From the NCBI RefSeq assembly GCF_009467795.1, contig NZ_WIAX01000007.1, forward strand, positions 1 through 64,000: DNA of 64,000 bases, in the 5' to 3' direction. A program made the translations under genes and the position numbers. This document shows, one piece after another, positions 8,137 to 16,301 of this stretch. How positions within the stretch are numbered: the first letter of the stretch is position 1; the number at the start of each line of letters is the position of its first letter. This DNA comes from Nesterenkonia halophila (lineage in GTDB: Bacteria; Actinomycetota; Actinomycetes; Actinomycetales; Micrococcaceae). Below the pieces are notes generated by a model. That model saw nothing but the letters and a program-made list of their open reading frames with translations. It was not told the origin of the DNA and made no database searches.

Positions 8137-10017
8137 ATGACAGAACGGAAGCGGCGAGGGCTGGGGCGCGGCCTCGGTGCGCTGATCAACAGTGATGGCC
8201 AGGAGGCTGAAGAATCCAGGGCGACGGCGCACGCCGTCGAGCCGGAGGCGCCGGAGAATGTTTCCCGTGAAACACCGGTGGATGCCGCGGAGACGCTGGA
8301 TGCCGGCTCCGACGAGGGCGGTCCGGAGGCCACGGCGGCCGATCCGTTCGAGGGAAGCTCCACCACGACGCAGGAATCGGCGGATGGCGAGCCTGCTTCC
8401 CTGCCTGAGGACGAAGACGCCGCCGTCCCCGAGGAGCAGCCGGAAACCGACGAGCACGCGGGCTCGAACCACGAGGCCCCGGAGGACGGGACGGACGTCC
8501 TCGACGATGGTTCGAACGACGCATCGGACGGAGCCGTCGAGACAGTCGATAAGGTCGAGACGAGAATCGGCGTCGAGGCGCCGGAACGCCCGATCGACGT
8601 CTTCTTCTCCGCCAAGTCGCATCTGGACACGCAGCGTGTTTCACGTGGAACCGCTGGATCCAGCACACGCACCACGACGAGTCGCCGCGGCCGGGGCAAC
8701 GGCCGAGTGGAGATGCCGGACGTCCTCGGCGATCGCGCGCGGAGGAGTCCTCATTCTGCAGTGAGCACGGAATCGGCGCCCTCGGCAGCCTCGGCAGAGG
8801 TCGCCCGGACGGGTGAGACTGCCGAGGCCGCGGTAGCGTCCGAAGTTCCGTCACCCGCCGAGCTCGAAGAGTCGTCGGCAGAGAGCACGACCAATGGCTC
8901 CTCGACCCCGGAGGCGCAGGGCCCCGCTGAGACGGCTGAGAAGGCTTCTGCGCCGAAACGGACGAAGCGGACGAGGAAGAGCTCGATCCCTGAGGCGGCG
9001 GCCTCCCAGAGCGCGCACACTGACGCTGCGATCTCTGAGGGCGGATCCGCGAGCGACGTCACGACGACAGAGGCGGCGACGAGCGCGTCCGCGGCGCAGA
9101 CTAACGGTGTCTCCCCGATCGAGAGGCCGGCTCCTGCGGCCGCGGCGGCAGACGATGTTCCACGTGGAACGGACGGCGCCGTCGGCGGAAGCGTCGACGG
9201 CGCCGAGTTCCGGTCGGTCCGCGTCGAAGCGATCGTGCCGAACCCTCGCCAGCCCCGGCAGGAGTTCGACGAGGAGGACATGGCCGAGCTCGTGCACTCC
9301 GTGCGCGAGATCGGTGTCCTGCAGCCGATCGTCGTGCGGCGGATCGCTGACGATCAGTACGAACTGGTCATGGGCGAACGTCGGTGGCGTGCCTCGAAGG
9401 CGGCGGAGCGGACCGAGATCCCCGCCATCATCCGTGCGACCGACGACATCGACCTGCTCCGCGACGCGCTGTTGGAGAACATCCACCGCTCCGAGCTCAA
9501 TCCGCTTGAGGAGGCTGCCGCCTATCGGCAGCTGCTCGACGACTTCCGGTGCACTCAGGATGAGCTCGCCACGCGCATCGGCCGGTCTCGTCCGCAGATC
9601 AGCAACACGCTGCGTCTGATGAAGCTGCCTCCGGGCGTGCAGCGGCGGGTGGCGGCCGGTGTGCTCTCCTCCGGCCATGCGCGGGCGCTGCTCGGTCTCT
9701 CCACGCAGGAGCAGATGGAGGAGCTCGCTGCGCGCATCGTGGCAGAGGGTCTATCCGTCCGGGCGACGGAGGAAGCCGTGACGATGATGCAGCAGCCCCA
9801 GAAGGAGACTGACGTTTCACATGAAGCGGCGACCCGGCTCCCGTCGAACACGCGCTATCAGCAGCTCGACGAATACGCCGATGCGCTCACCGACCGCCTC
9901 GATACGCAGGTCAAGATCACCCTGGGTGCGCGTAAGGGCCGGATCGCGATCGACTTCGGCTCCATCGAGGACCTGCATCGGCTGATGGAGATGATCGGAC
10001 AGTCCACCAGCAGCTGA
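8137..10017 (+). CDS. parB: Chromosome partitioning protein ParB with a greatly expanded N-terminal linker
   Basis: 626 residues from ATG 8137 (GGTGGAGGG upstream), about twice the usual size. Residues 1-17 carry the conserved ParA-contacting tip with [12 protein letters not shown]. Residues about 18-357 are a low-complexity acidic Ser/Ala/Glu/Thr linker. The ordinary ParB core starts near 358 ([14 protein letters not shown]), with the CTP-binding motif GERRWR at 413-418, [14 protein letters not shown], a helix-turn-helix at about 471-492 ([18 protein letters not shown]) and a C-terminal dimerisation region. Three good parS sites (8259, 8637, 9156) and one weak site (9813) lie inside the gene, all in the same frame, encoding V-[S/P]-R-[E/G]-T or VSHEA. 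ParB loads at parS, spreads as a CTP-dependent clamp and is moved by ParA. Confidence 0.95.
   Translation: MTERKRRGLGRGLGALINSDGQEAEESRATAHAVEPEAPENVSRETPVDAAETLDAGSDEGGPEATAADPFEGSSTTTQESADGEPASLPEDEDAAVPEEQPETDEHAGSNHEAPEDGTDVLDDGSNDASDGAVETVDKVETRIGVEAPERPIDVFFSAKSHLDTQRVSRGTAGSSTRTTTSRRGRGNGRVEMPDVLGDRARRSPHSAVSTESAPSAASAEVARTGETAEAAVASEVPSPAELEESSAESTTNGSSTPEAQGPAETAEKASAPKRTKRTRKSSIPEAAASQSAHTDAAISEGGSASDVTTTEAATSASAAQTNGVSPIERPAPAAAAADDVPRGTDGAVGGSVDGAEFRSVRVEAIVPNPRQPRQEFDEEDMAELVHSVREIGVLQPIVVRRIADDQYELVMGERRWRASKAAERTEIPAIIRATDDIDLLRDALLENIHRSELNPLEEAAAYRQLLDDFRCTQDELATRIGRSRPQISNTLRLMKLPPGVQRRVAAGVLSSGHARALLGLSTQEQMEELAARIVAEGLSVRATEEAVTMMQQPQKETDVSHEAATRLPSNTRYQQLDEYADALTDRLDTQVKITLGARKGRIAIDFGSIEDLHRLMEMIGQSTSS
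8259..8274. other. parS-like site 9 (inside parB)
   Basis: TGTTTCCCGTGAAACA, one difference from consensus (position 7). Translated in the parB frame as N-V-S-R-E-T. Confidence 0.85.
8637..8652. other. parS-like site 10 (inside parB)
   Basis: TGTTTCACGTGGAACC, two differences from consensus (positions 12 and 16). Translated as R-V-S-R-G-T. Confidence 0.8.
9156..9171. other. parS-like site 11 (inside parB)
   Basis: TGTTCCACGTGGAACG, three differences from consensus but with a 14-bp perfect palindromic core. Translated as D-V-P-R-G-T. Confidence 0.8.
9813..9828. other. Degenerate parS-like site 12 (inside parB)
   Basis: CGTTTCACATGAAGCG, four differences from consensus, two of them in the core. 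Translated as D-V-S-H-E-A near the C-terminal domain. It may be a decayed or fortuitous site. Confidence 0.35.
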
Positions 10018-10070
10018 TGCCTCCCCGGCGGCCGATCGCCCGACCGTCGGGGAGGGCCGGCCCGGATGCA

Positions 10071-10110
10071 CGAAGGCCCCGGATCCGCCATCGCGGATCC
10101 GGGGCCTTCG
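10071..10110. terminator. Bidirectional terminator between parB and trxA
   Basis: A perfect 17-bp stem pairs 10071-10087 with 10094-10110 around a 6-nt loop (CCATCG). The half-stem begins CGAAGGCCCCGGATC. parB and trxA converge on it, so it probably serves both. Confidence 0.85.
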
Positions 10111-10125
10111 TCGTGTGTCGCGTGG

Positions 10126-10141
10126 GGTTTCACGTGGAACC
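10126..10141. other. parS-like site 13
   Basis: GGTTTCACGTGGAACC, three differences from consensus, two at the outermost bases. It lies in the parB-trxA gap and closes the array. Confidence 0.7.
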
Positions 10142-10154
10142 CCCGGAGGCCGGG

Positions 10155-10481
10155 TCAGCCGAGGAAGTCGGCGAACTCCTGCTCGAGGGCCTGCTTCGGC
10201 TTGGCGCCGATCGAGGAGATGACGTGCTCGCCATCCTTGAAGCCGTAGACGGCCGGGATCGAGGTGATGCCGAACTTGGCGGCCGTGCCCGGGTTCTCGT
10301 CGACGTTGAGCTTCACCACCTCGAGAGACTCGGGGTTCTCGGTCGCCAGCTCCTCGAGGATCGGGGTGAGCATGCGGCACGGGCCGCACCACTCCGCCCA
10401 GAAGTCGACGATGACCGGCTTGTCGGCCTGGAGTACGTCCTGGTCGAAGCTGTCGTCGGTGACACTCTTGAGATCTGCCAT
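10155..10481 (-). CDS. trxA: Thioredoxin
   Basis: 108 residues, a full-length thioredoxin. It has the active site W31-C-G-P-C35 and the cis-proline in TSIPAVYGF (about residue 76). It reduces protein disulfides in the cytoplasm and is recycled by TrxB, encoded 41 nt upstream in the same transcript. The ATG has AAAGGA upstream. Promoter control is expected through the redox-type promoter in front of trxB. Confidence 0.96.
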   Translation of the reverse strand: MADLKSVTDDSFDQDVLQADKPVIVDFWAEWCGPCRMLTPILEELATENPESLEVVKLNVDENPGTAAKFGITSIPAVYGFKDGEHVISSIGAKPKQALEQEFADFLG

Positions 10482-10522
10482 GGTGTCTGTCCTTTCGTGC
10501 GGTATGGAGAGCAGGGAGGAAA

Positions 10523-11515
10523 TCAGGCCGTCGCGGCGGCGACGCGGGCGGAGTCGTCCTCGGCAGGATCCGCCGCGGCGGCGAGCCAGTGCTCGACGTC
10601 GATGGCGGCGACGCAGCCCGACCCGGCCGCGGTCACCGCCTGGCGGTAGGTGGGATCGAGGACGTCGCCGGCGGCGAAGACACCCGGCAGCGAGGTCTTC
10701 GAGGACCGCCCCTCGACCTGGACGGTGCCCTCGGCGGTCAGGTCGAGCTGACCGGCGAAGAGCTCGACGCGCGGGTCATGACCGATGGCCACGAAGAGAC
10801 CTGTCACGTCCAGAGTGGACTCGTCGCCGGTGACAGTGTCCTTCAGCGCGAGGGAGCTGACCTTGCCCTCGCCGCGGACCTCGGTGACCTCGGCGTTCCA
10901 GACGAACTCGATCCGCTCGTTCGCCAGAGCCCGGTCGATCATGATCTGCGAGGCGCGCAGGCTGTCGCGGCGGTGGACGACGGTGACCTTGGAGGCGAAC
11001 TTGGTGAGGAAGAGGGCCTCCTCCATCGCGGAGTCGCCGCCGCCGACGACGGCGATGTTCTGCTCGCGGAAGAAGAAGCCGTCGCAGGTGGCGCACCAGG
11101 AGACGCCGTGGCCGGAGAGCTCCTTCTCTCCGGGCACGCCCAGCTCGCGGTAGGCGGAGCCGGTGGAGAGGATGACCGCCCGGGCCCGCACGACCTCGCC
11201 GGTTCCCAGCGTGATCTCCTTGATCGGCGCGTCCAGATGCAGCGCCGTGGCGTCCTCGCGCCGGATGTCGGCGCCGAAGCGGGTCGCCTGCTCCTCCATC
11301 TTCATCATGAGGTCCGGGCCCATCACGCCGTCGGGGAAGCCGGGGTAGTTCTCCACGTCGGTGGTGTTCATGAGCTCGCCGCCGGTCGTCACCGAGCCGG
11401 CCAGCATCACCGGCTGCAGGTTCGCGCGGGCGGTGTAGGTCGCGGCGGTGAAGCCGGCGGGGCCGGAGCCCACGATCACCACGTCATGCACCTGGTCGGG
11501 AGTCTGTTCAGTCAC
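10523..11515 (-). CDS. trxB: Thioredoxin reductase
   Basis: 330 residues from GTG 11513-11515 (AAGGACG upstream). The FAD motif GSGPAG is at about residues 16-21, the redox pair C141-A-T-C144 in [13 protein letters not shown], the NADPH motif [12 protein letters not shown] follows, and the C-terminal FAD motif is [10 protein letters not shown]. It transfers electrons from NADPH to thioredoxin. It is first in a two-gene operon with trxA. A SigR/SigH-type promoter 67-92 nt upstream of the start suggests disulfide-stress induction. Confidence 0.96.
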   Translation of the reverse strand: MTEQTPDQVHDVVIVGSGPAGFTAATYTARANLQPVMLAGSVTTGGELMNTTDVENYPGFPDGVMGPDLMMKMEEQATRFGADIRREDATALHLDAPIKEITLGTGEVVRARAVILSTGSAYRELGVPGEKELSGHGVSWCATCDGFFFREQNIAVVGGGDSAMEEALFLTKFASKVTVVHRRDSLRASQIMIDRALANERIEFVWNAEVTEVRGEGKVSSLALKDTVTGDESTLDVTGLFVAIGHDPRVELFAGQLDLTAEGTVQVEGRSSKTSLPGVFAAGDVLDPTYRQAVTAAGSGCVAAIDVEHWLAAAADPAEDDSARVAAATA

Positions 11516-11581
11516 GAGGTCGCGTCCTTCGAGGTCGAGGAGGAATGGACGGACGGCCGCTGTCGGAGCCGTCAGTGGTGA

Positions 11582-11607
11582 AACTATACGAGGCCGGAGG
11601 GTATTCC
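11582..11607 (-). promoter_or_regulatory. SigR/SigH-type redox promoter of trxBA, overlapping a TATAGT -10
   Basis: On the minus strand GGAAT (11603-11607) is followed after exactly 18 nt by GTT (11582-11584), the established consensus for actinobacterial SigR/SigH promoters. A TATAGT (11583-11588) overlaps the -10 end and could serve a housekeeping sigma factor. Confidence 0.75.
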
Positions 11608-11703
11608 GTGCCCGATGACGCCGGGCGGGCGTCACGGCGGGACACCTCCGGGCCTGTCCGGGGCCCTGCGCGGCCTGCGAGCGGCTGAGGAGAGCCAGCA
11701 GCG

Positions 11704-11739
11704 TGCGGCGGCGTCGGCAGGCGCGCCGACGCCGCCGCA
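11704..11739 (-). terminator. Hairpin terminator downstream of the NUDIX-murJ-pseudokinase genes
   Basis: A perfect 15-bp stem, TGCGGCGGCGTCGGC (11704-11718) with its complement at 11725-11739, and a 6-nt loop. It lies 38 nt after the stop of the minus-strand pseudokinase gene. No T-run follows. Confidence 0.6.
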
Positions 11740-11776
11740 CGGCGCTCGGAGCCGATGCCCGGCGTCGCGCCGGAGG

Positions 11777-13603
11777 TCAGCGGCCGTCGACCTCGATGTC
11801 CCCGACCGCCAGCGAGTACGGCAGGTCCGGGTTGCTGGGGCTGGTCTGAAGCGGCAGCTCCGTGGTGCGGATGATGACGTACTGCCCCTCGGCGGGCTCC
11901 TCGAGCTCGATCGTGGTGTCGTTCCAGTTCCACGTGCCGGAGCCCACGCTCGTCGCCCCCTCGCCGGAGGCGGAGTCGCCGACGAGCACCTCGAAGGAGC
12001 CGCCGTCGGTGTCGGTCTGCTGGGTCAGCGTCACGGCAGTGACCTCTGCGCTCTCCTCGAGCTCCACCACCAGGTCCAGCTGGGAGGCGAAGCCGCCGAA
12101 CGCGGCGGAGCCGTAGTTGAAGGTGGTCCAGGTGCTGGAGGGATCGTCGTCGATCAGGTTCGGCAGCTCGCCGTCGGTCTCGGAGTTCAGGCCCGGGCTG
12201 TCCGGCACCTCGCGGGTGACGCCGCTGAGCGCCAGCGGCTCGGCCTGAGCGGTCTCGCTGGGCGAGGAGGAGCCCGACGGCGACTCCGTCGCGGACTCGG
12301 AGGACTGTTCCGTCGGCTCCTCGGCGGAGGAGTCCGCGCCGGCCTGGGTCTCCGGCCCTTCGGCGCCGCGCAGCTGCAGGAAGGCGACGACGGCGCCGAC
12401 GAGGACGAGGGCGACCAGAGCGGCCAGCGCCAGCCAGCGCCCGGCCCCGCCGGAGCGTTCGGACTCCTCGGACGGCTCATGCTCCTCGGTCTCCGCGTCG
12501 GCTCCGGCCGATCCGCCGGCGGCCGCGGCGGCGCCCGAGACGCCGGCGGCGGCAAGTTCGTCCCGCGCGTCCTCCTCGCGGCCGATCGGCGTGATGAGAC
12601 CGGTGAAGCTCGGGCGGTCCTGCTCGACCTGCGCGGCCGCGGGGACCGACTGCACATCGGCCGGCGGAGTCGTCGGCGGAGCAGCCGGCGGATCGTCGAC
12701 GACCTCCTCGTCCCGGGCCTGCTGCTCCAGGGCCTCGGCCTCGGCGGCAGCGCTGGCGGCACGGCCGCCGTCGTCAGCACTGGCCCCGGCGCCAGCAGCG
12801 GCGCCAGCACCGGCATCGTCCACGAAGGCCGTGGAATCGGTCGTGATCCCGGCGTCGGAGACCGGGGCGCTCGACTCCGCCCGGCCTGCGGGCGCCGCGG
12901 CCTCGGCGGTGAAGGTCTCCTCCGTGTCGGCCTCGGCGCGGGAGTCGACCACCTCGAGGTCGTCCAGCGCGCCGCCGGAGGTGCCCGCCAGCGCTCCCGC
13001 CGCGGCCGCGTCCGGCGCGTCGCCGGCGGCGCGCCGATCGGCATCGCGGTCAGTTCTTAAGCGTCGATTGATGCTGTCGGATACGCGCGAGAGGAAGGCC
13101 GGACGGCCCCGGCGGAAGCGGGTGCCGGCGTCCTCGGTCTCCTCCTCCGGGACGTCGTCGGACTCGGCGAGGTGGTCCTGCAGCTCGGCGTAGTACTCCT
13201 CGTCGTCGGCGTAGGTCTCCGGCTCCATCACCCGGGACTGGCCGAAGAGCTCCTGGCCCAGCGAATCGGTGAAGAACGGCTCCACATACGGCGCGGCGTC
13301 GGGGACGACCAGATCGAGGAGGTCGTTGGGGTGGGTCAGCGTCGAGATCAGGTAGGTGCGGTCCGCCGAGAGGCCGAGGTCGAGCACCTGCACCTCGGAC
13401 GTCCGGTCCCCCGTGGCCAGCTCGCGCGCCGAGATCGCGACCTGCTTGGCGTTGGCCGGCGAGGCCAGCAGCACGCTCACATCGCGGCTGAGCACCTGAT
13501 CGACGGCCTGGAAGACGATGTCCTGGTCCGCAGAGGTCACCACATGATGGGTGATGCGGTAGCGTCCGCTCACCACATCGCCGACGCCGAACGGCTGGGC
13601 CAC
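11777..13603 (-). CDS. MurJ-associated membrane protein: degenerate kinase N-lobe, one TM helix, extracellular discoidin-like domain
   Basis: 608 residues from GTG 13601-13603 (GGAGGACCC upstream). Residues about 8-100 resemble a protein-kinase N-lobe (GDVVSGRYRITHHV ... YLISTLTHPNDLLDLV), but no HRD catalytic loop or DFG is present, so it is a pseudokinase fragment. A long acidic Ala/Glu/Asp-rich linker follows, then a membrane helix at about 388-408 (LALAALVALVLVGAVVAFL). The extracytoplasmic C-terminus (about 450-608) resembles an F5/8-type C fold, with DDDPSSTWTTF. In mycobacteria a pseudokinase and extracellular part are fused to MurJ; here they are a separate gene 47 nt after murJ. A role in regulating MurJ or cell-wall synthesis is inferred. 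Confidence 0.7.
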   Translation of the reverse strand: MAQPFGVGDVVSGRYRITHHVVTSADQDIVFQAVDQVLSRDVSVLLASPANAKQVAISARELATGDRTSEVQVLDLGLSADRTYLISTLTHPNDLLDLVVPDAAPYVEPFFTDSLGQELFGQSRVMEPETYADDEEYYAELQDHLAESDDVPEEETEDAGTRFRRGRPAFLSRVSDSINRRLRTDRDADRRAAGDAPDAAAAGALAGTSGGALDDLEVVDSRAEADTEETFTAEAAAPAGRAESSAPVSDAGITTDSTAFVDDAGAGAAAGAGASADDGGRAASAAAEAEALEQQARDEEVVDDPPAAPPTTPPADVQSVPAAAQVEQDRPSFTGLITPIGREEDARDELAAAGVSGAAAAAGGSAGADAETEEHEPSEESERSGGAGRWLALAALVALVLVGAVVAFLQLRGAEGPETQAGADSSAEEPTEQSSESATESPSGSSSPSETAQAEPLALSGVTREVPDSPGLNSETDGELPNLIDDDPSSTWTTFNYGSAAFGGFASQLDLVVELEESAEVTAVTLTQQTDTDGGSFEVLVGDSASGEGATSVGSGTWNWNDTTIELEEPAEGQYVIIRTTELPLQTSPSNPDLPYSLAVGDIEVDGR

Positions 13604-13650
13604 GGGTCCTCCTGAGTATCGCCGGTCGATCTGCCCTCTGCTCGGCCACC

Positions 13651-15510
13651 TTACCGGACCGGAGGCGCCAACCTCCTCAGCGCGGGGAGCCGCCGGGAGA
13701 GCGTCTCGACGAGGTCGCCGAACTCCGGCACGCGCATCACCCGCAGCAGCACCACGAAGGCCGCGGCCATCGCCGCGCCGACCGCCGCGCAGGTGATCAC
13801 CGCGGTGCCGATGGACTCCCAGGCGAAGCCGAGGTCCGCACCGGTGCGGTAGCCGCCCAGCAGCCAGAGCACCGCGACGCCGACGACGCCGGCGCCCGCC
13901 GCGGCCCAGCCGGCCCGGGCGTAGGAGGCCACCACCGAGCCGACGTCGAAGGACCCCCAGCGGCGGACGACGCGCACATGGCAGATCACATACTGGACCA
14001 CGTGCAGCGCGGAGAACATGCCCACCACGATGAACGGCAGCGCGGTGTTCGGCAGCACCGCGGCCAGGCTGTGCGAGATGGTCAGTCCCAGGCCGACGAT
14101 GATCGTCTGCACCAGCATCGGGGTGCGCGCGTCCTCGGCGGAGTAGAAGACGCGCATCAGGTAGAAGTTCGCCGAGCGGAAGGGCATGCCCAGCGCCAGC
14201 AGCACCAGCAGCTGGGCGATCGCCGCGCCGGAGAGCACCGAGGCGCTCGAGGAGCCGCCGAAGAGTCGGCCCAGCGGCCCGGCGAGCACCAGGATGGCGA
14301 TCATGCAGAACATCACCGGCAGCGCGAACATCCGCAGCCCGCGGTTGATGATGTCGCGGACCTCGCCCAGCCGGCCGAGGTCCATCGAGCGGGCCAGCTG
14401 GTTGAACAGCACGGTGGCCATCGAGAGCACGAAGACCGAGTGCGGCAGCACGGCGATGAGCTGGGCGGCGTTGGCGGCGTACTCTCCGGGGATGGACGGA
14501 TCTCCGCCGGCGTCCTGCCGGCTCGCCGTCGCCCCGGAGATCAGCCGCATGTAGAGCAGATTGCCGATGTTGGAGATCAGCATGGTCACCAGCGTCCAGG
14601 CCGCGATCTGCCCGGTGGCGCGCAGCCCCAGGCCCCGCCAGCCGAAGCGCGGCCGCAGCGGGATCCCCAGCGTGCGCAGCGGCCACAGCAGGATCAGCGC
14701 CTGGGCGATGATGCCGATCGTGTGGCCGGCGCCCAGCCAGACGGTCTGGGCGGTGGTCCACTCGGCCAGCTGGTCGCCGCCGACGGCGTAGGCGCCGAAC
14801 ATCGCGATGTAGGCGCCGATCACCGCGATGGCGATGAGGTTGTTCAGCACCGGCGCCCACATGTACCAGCCGAACTTGGCGTTGGCGTTGAGGACCTGGC
14901 CGATCACCGCGTAGAGGCCGTAGAAGAAGACTTGCGGCAGCGTCCAGACGGCGAATGAGGTGCCCAGCGCGAGCATCGGCTCGGACCAGTCCTTGGTCAG
15001 CGCGGTCATCAGCGGATAGGCCAGCGCGGTGATCAGCAGCGTGGCCGCGCCCAGCACGAGCGTCGCCAGGGTGAGCAGCCGCGCGGTGTAGTCGGCGCCG
15101 CCGTCGGACCGTTTCGCCGCCTTGATCAGCTGCGGGACCAGCACGACGTTGAACATGCCGCCGGCCAGCAGCATGTAGATGACGTTCGGGACGGTGTTGG
15201 CCTTCTCGAAGACGTCGGCCACCAGGGCGGTGCCGCCCAGGGCGACGGCGAGCAGCATGGTGCGCATGAAGCCCAGCAGCCGCGAGATCAGCGTCCCGGA
15301 GGCCATCAGGGTGCTGGCCCGGGCCATGCCGCCGGCGGGGACGTGGGAGTCGGCGGCGGGGGTTTCGCCCGTCGTCTCGCCGGGTGTCTCGCCGGTCGTC
15401 TCCGCGGCGGCGTCGGCGCGCGGTTCTGCGGGGGATTCTGCGGTGCGGGACGCGCCGGAGTCGTCTCCGGAGGAGGTCCGGGCGGCGTCGCGGGGGGAAG
15501 TCGACTGCAT
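13651..15510 (-). CDS. murJ: Lipid II flippase MurJ (MviN)
   Basis: 619 residues. A disordered N-terminus with ETTGETP repeats (about 1-60) precedes the MviN membrane region starting SGTLISRLLGFMRTMLLAVAL and containing EKANTVPNVIYMLLAGGMFN, the MurJ signature. About 14 hydrophobic segments follow. It flips lipid II for peptidoglycan synthesis. It sits in the conserved order NUDIX-murJ-pseudokinase and shares that transcript. A TATAGT lies 8 nt before the ATG, so it may also have its own nearly leaderless transcript. Confidence 0.94.
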   Translation of the reverse strand: MQSTSPRDAARTSSGDDSGASRTAESPAEPRADAAAETTGETPGETTGETPAADSHVPAGGMARASTLMASGTLISRLLGFMRTMLLAVALGGTALVADVFEKANTVPNVIYMLLAGGMFNVVLVPQLIKAAKRSDGGADYTARLLTLATLVLGAATLLITALAYPLMTALTKDWSEPMLALGTSFAVWTLPQVFFYGLYAVIGQVLNANAKFGWYMWAPVLNNLIAIAVIGAYIAMFGAYAVGGDQLAEWTTAQTVWLGAGHTIGIIAQALILLWPLRTLGIPLRPRFGWRGLGLRATGQIAAWTLVTMLISNIGNLLYMRLISGATASRQDAGGDPSIPGEYAANAAQLIAVLPHSVFVLSMATVLFNQLARSMDLGRLGEVRDIINRGLRMFALPVMFCMIAILVLAGPLGRLFGGSSSASVLSGAAIAQLLVLLALGMPFRSANFYLMRVFYSAEDARTPMLVQTIIVGLGLTISHSLAAVLPNTALPFIVVGMFSALHVVQYVICHVRVVRRWGSFDVGSVVASYARAGWAAAGAGVVGVAVLWLLGGYRTGADLGFAWESIGTAVITCAAVGAAMAAAFVVLLRVMRVPEFGDLVETLSRRLPALRRLAPPVR

Positions 15511-15580
15511 CGGCTGTGACTATAGCGCCTCAGTCGGCGCGACGGCTCGACGGGGCGCGCGGCGGCCGCCCCGCCGCCGG

Positions 15581-16126
15581 TCAGAGCGTGTCGTCGATGA
15601 CCTGCCGGGCGGTGGTGACGATGCGGCGCTCGTTCGGGAAGGACAGCCGGCGCTCGAGCTGGTCCAGGGCGACCCAGGCGACGTCGACGGCCTCGTGGTC
15701 CGGGTCGTTCTCCGTGGTCAGCTCCCCGCCGACGGCCTCCAGCAGGAAGTGGTGGACCGTCTTGTGCACCCGATGGGTCGGCACGGTGAACCAGTACTCG
15801 ATGCTGCCCAGCGACGTGAGCACGCTGCCCGAGATCCCGGTCTCCTCCTCGACCTCGCGCACCGCTGCGGAGGCGTGGTCCTCGGGGCCCTCGGGATGGC
15901 CCTTGGGCAGGCACCACTCGAGCCGGCCGCCGCGGTTGTAGCGGGCGATGATCGCGACCTCGAAGCCGGAGACGGCCGGGCGGATCACCACGCCGCCGGC
16001 GCTGACCTCCTCCACAGTCGGCAGCCCCCCGGCGTGGCGTCCGGACCGGTCCGCCGACGCGCGTCGCGCGCCCACTGACGCCGTCAGCGGGGTGCAGCGT
16101 TCGCCGCCGGCTCCGGTTCCTGTCAT
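15581..16126 (-). CDS. NUDIX hydrolase (MutT4-like)
   Basis: 181 residues. The NUDIX box is exact: G-x5-E-x7-REVEEETGI, within PKGHPEGPEDHASAAVREVE. It also has EVSAGGVVIRP at the domain start. It hydrolyses an unknown nucleoside diphosphate derivative. Its neighbours, pcnA (divergent) and murJ (downstream), are the same as those of mycobacterial mutT4. The ATG at 16124-16126 lies 7 nt downstream of TAGAGT, so the transcript is probably leaderless. Confidence 0.9.
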   Translation of the reverse strand: MTGTGAGGERCTPLTASVGARRASADRSGRHAGGLPTVEEVSAGGVVIRPAVSGFEVAIIARYNRGGRLEWCLPKGHPEGPEDHASAAVREVEEETGISGSVLTSLGSIEYWFTVPTHRVHKTVHHFLLEAVGGELTTENDPDHEAVDVAWVALDQLERRLSFPNERRIVTTARQVIDDTL

Positions 16127-16133
16127 GAACACC

Positions 16134-16139
16134 ACTCTA
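16134..16139 (-). promoter_or_regulatory. -10 element of a leaderless NUDIX-gene promoter
   Basis: TAGAGT on the minus strand, 7 nt before the ATG; there is no ribosome binding site. Confidence 0.65.
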
Positions 16140-16301
16140 GCGCTCGCAGATCGTGGGCCCGCGTCGACGTCGCCGCGGTCCGCGCCGACCGGCGCGCTGG
16201 TGGGCGACCCGCCGACGTCGCGGCGTCGAGGAGGTCGTCGACGCCGGCGCCGGAGCGTTCCAGAGGCTGCGCGGAGCGGCTGTGCGAAACTGTTCCACGT
16301 C

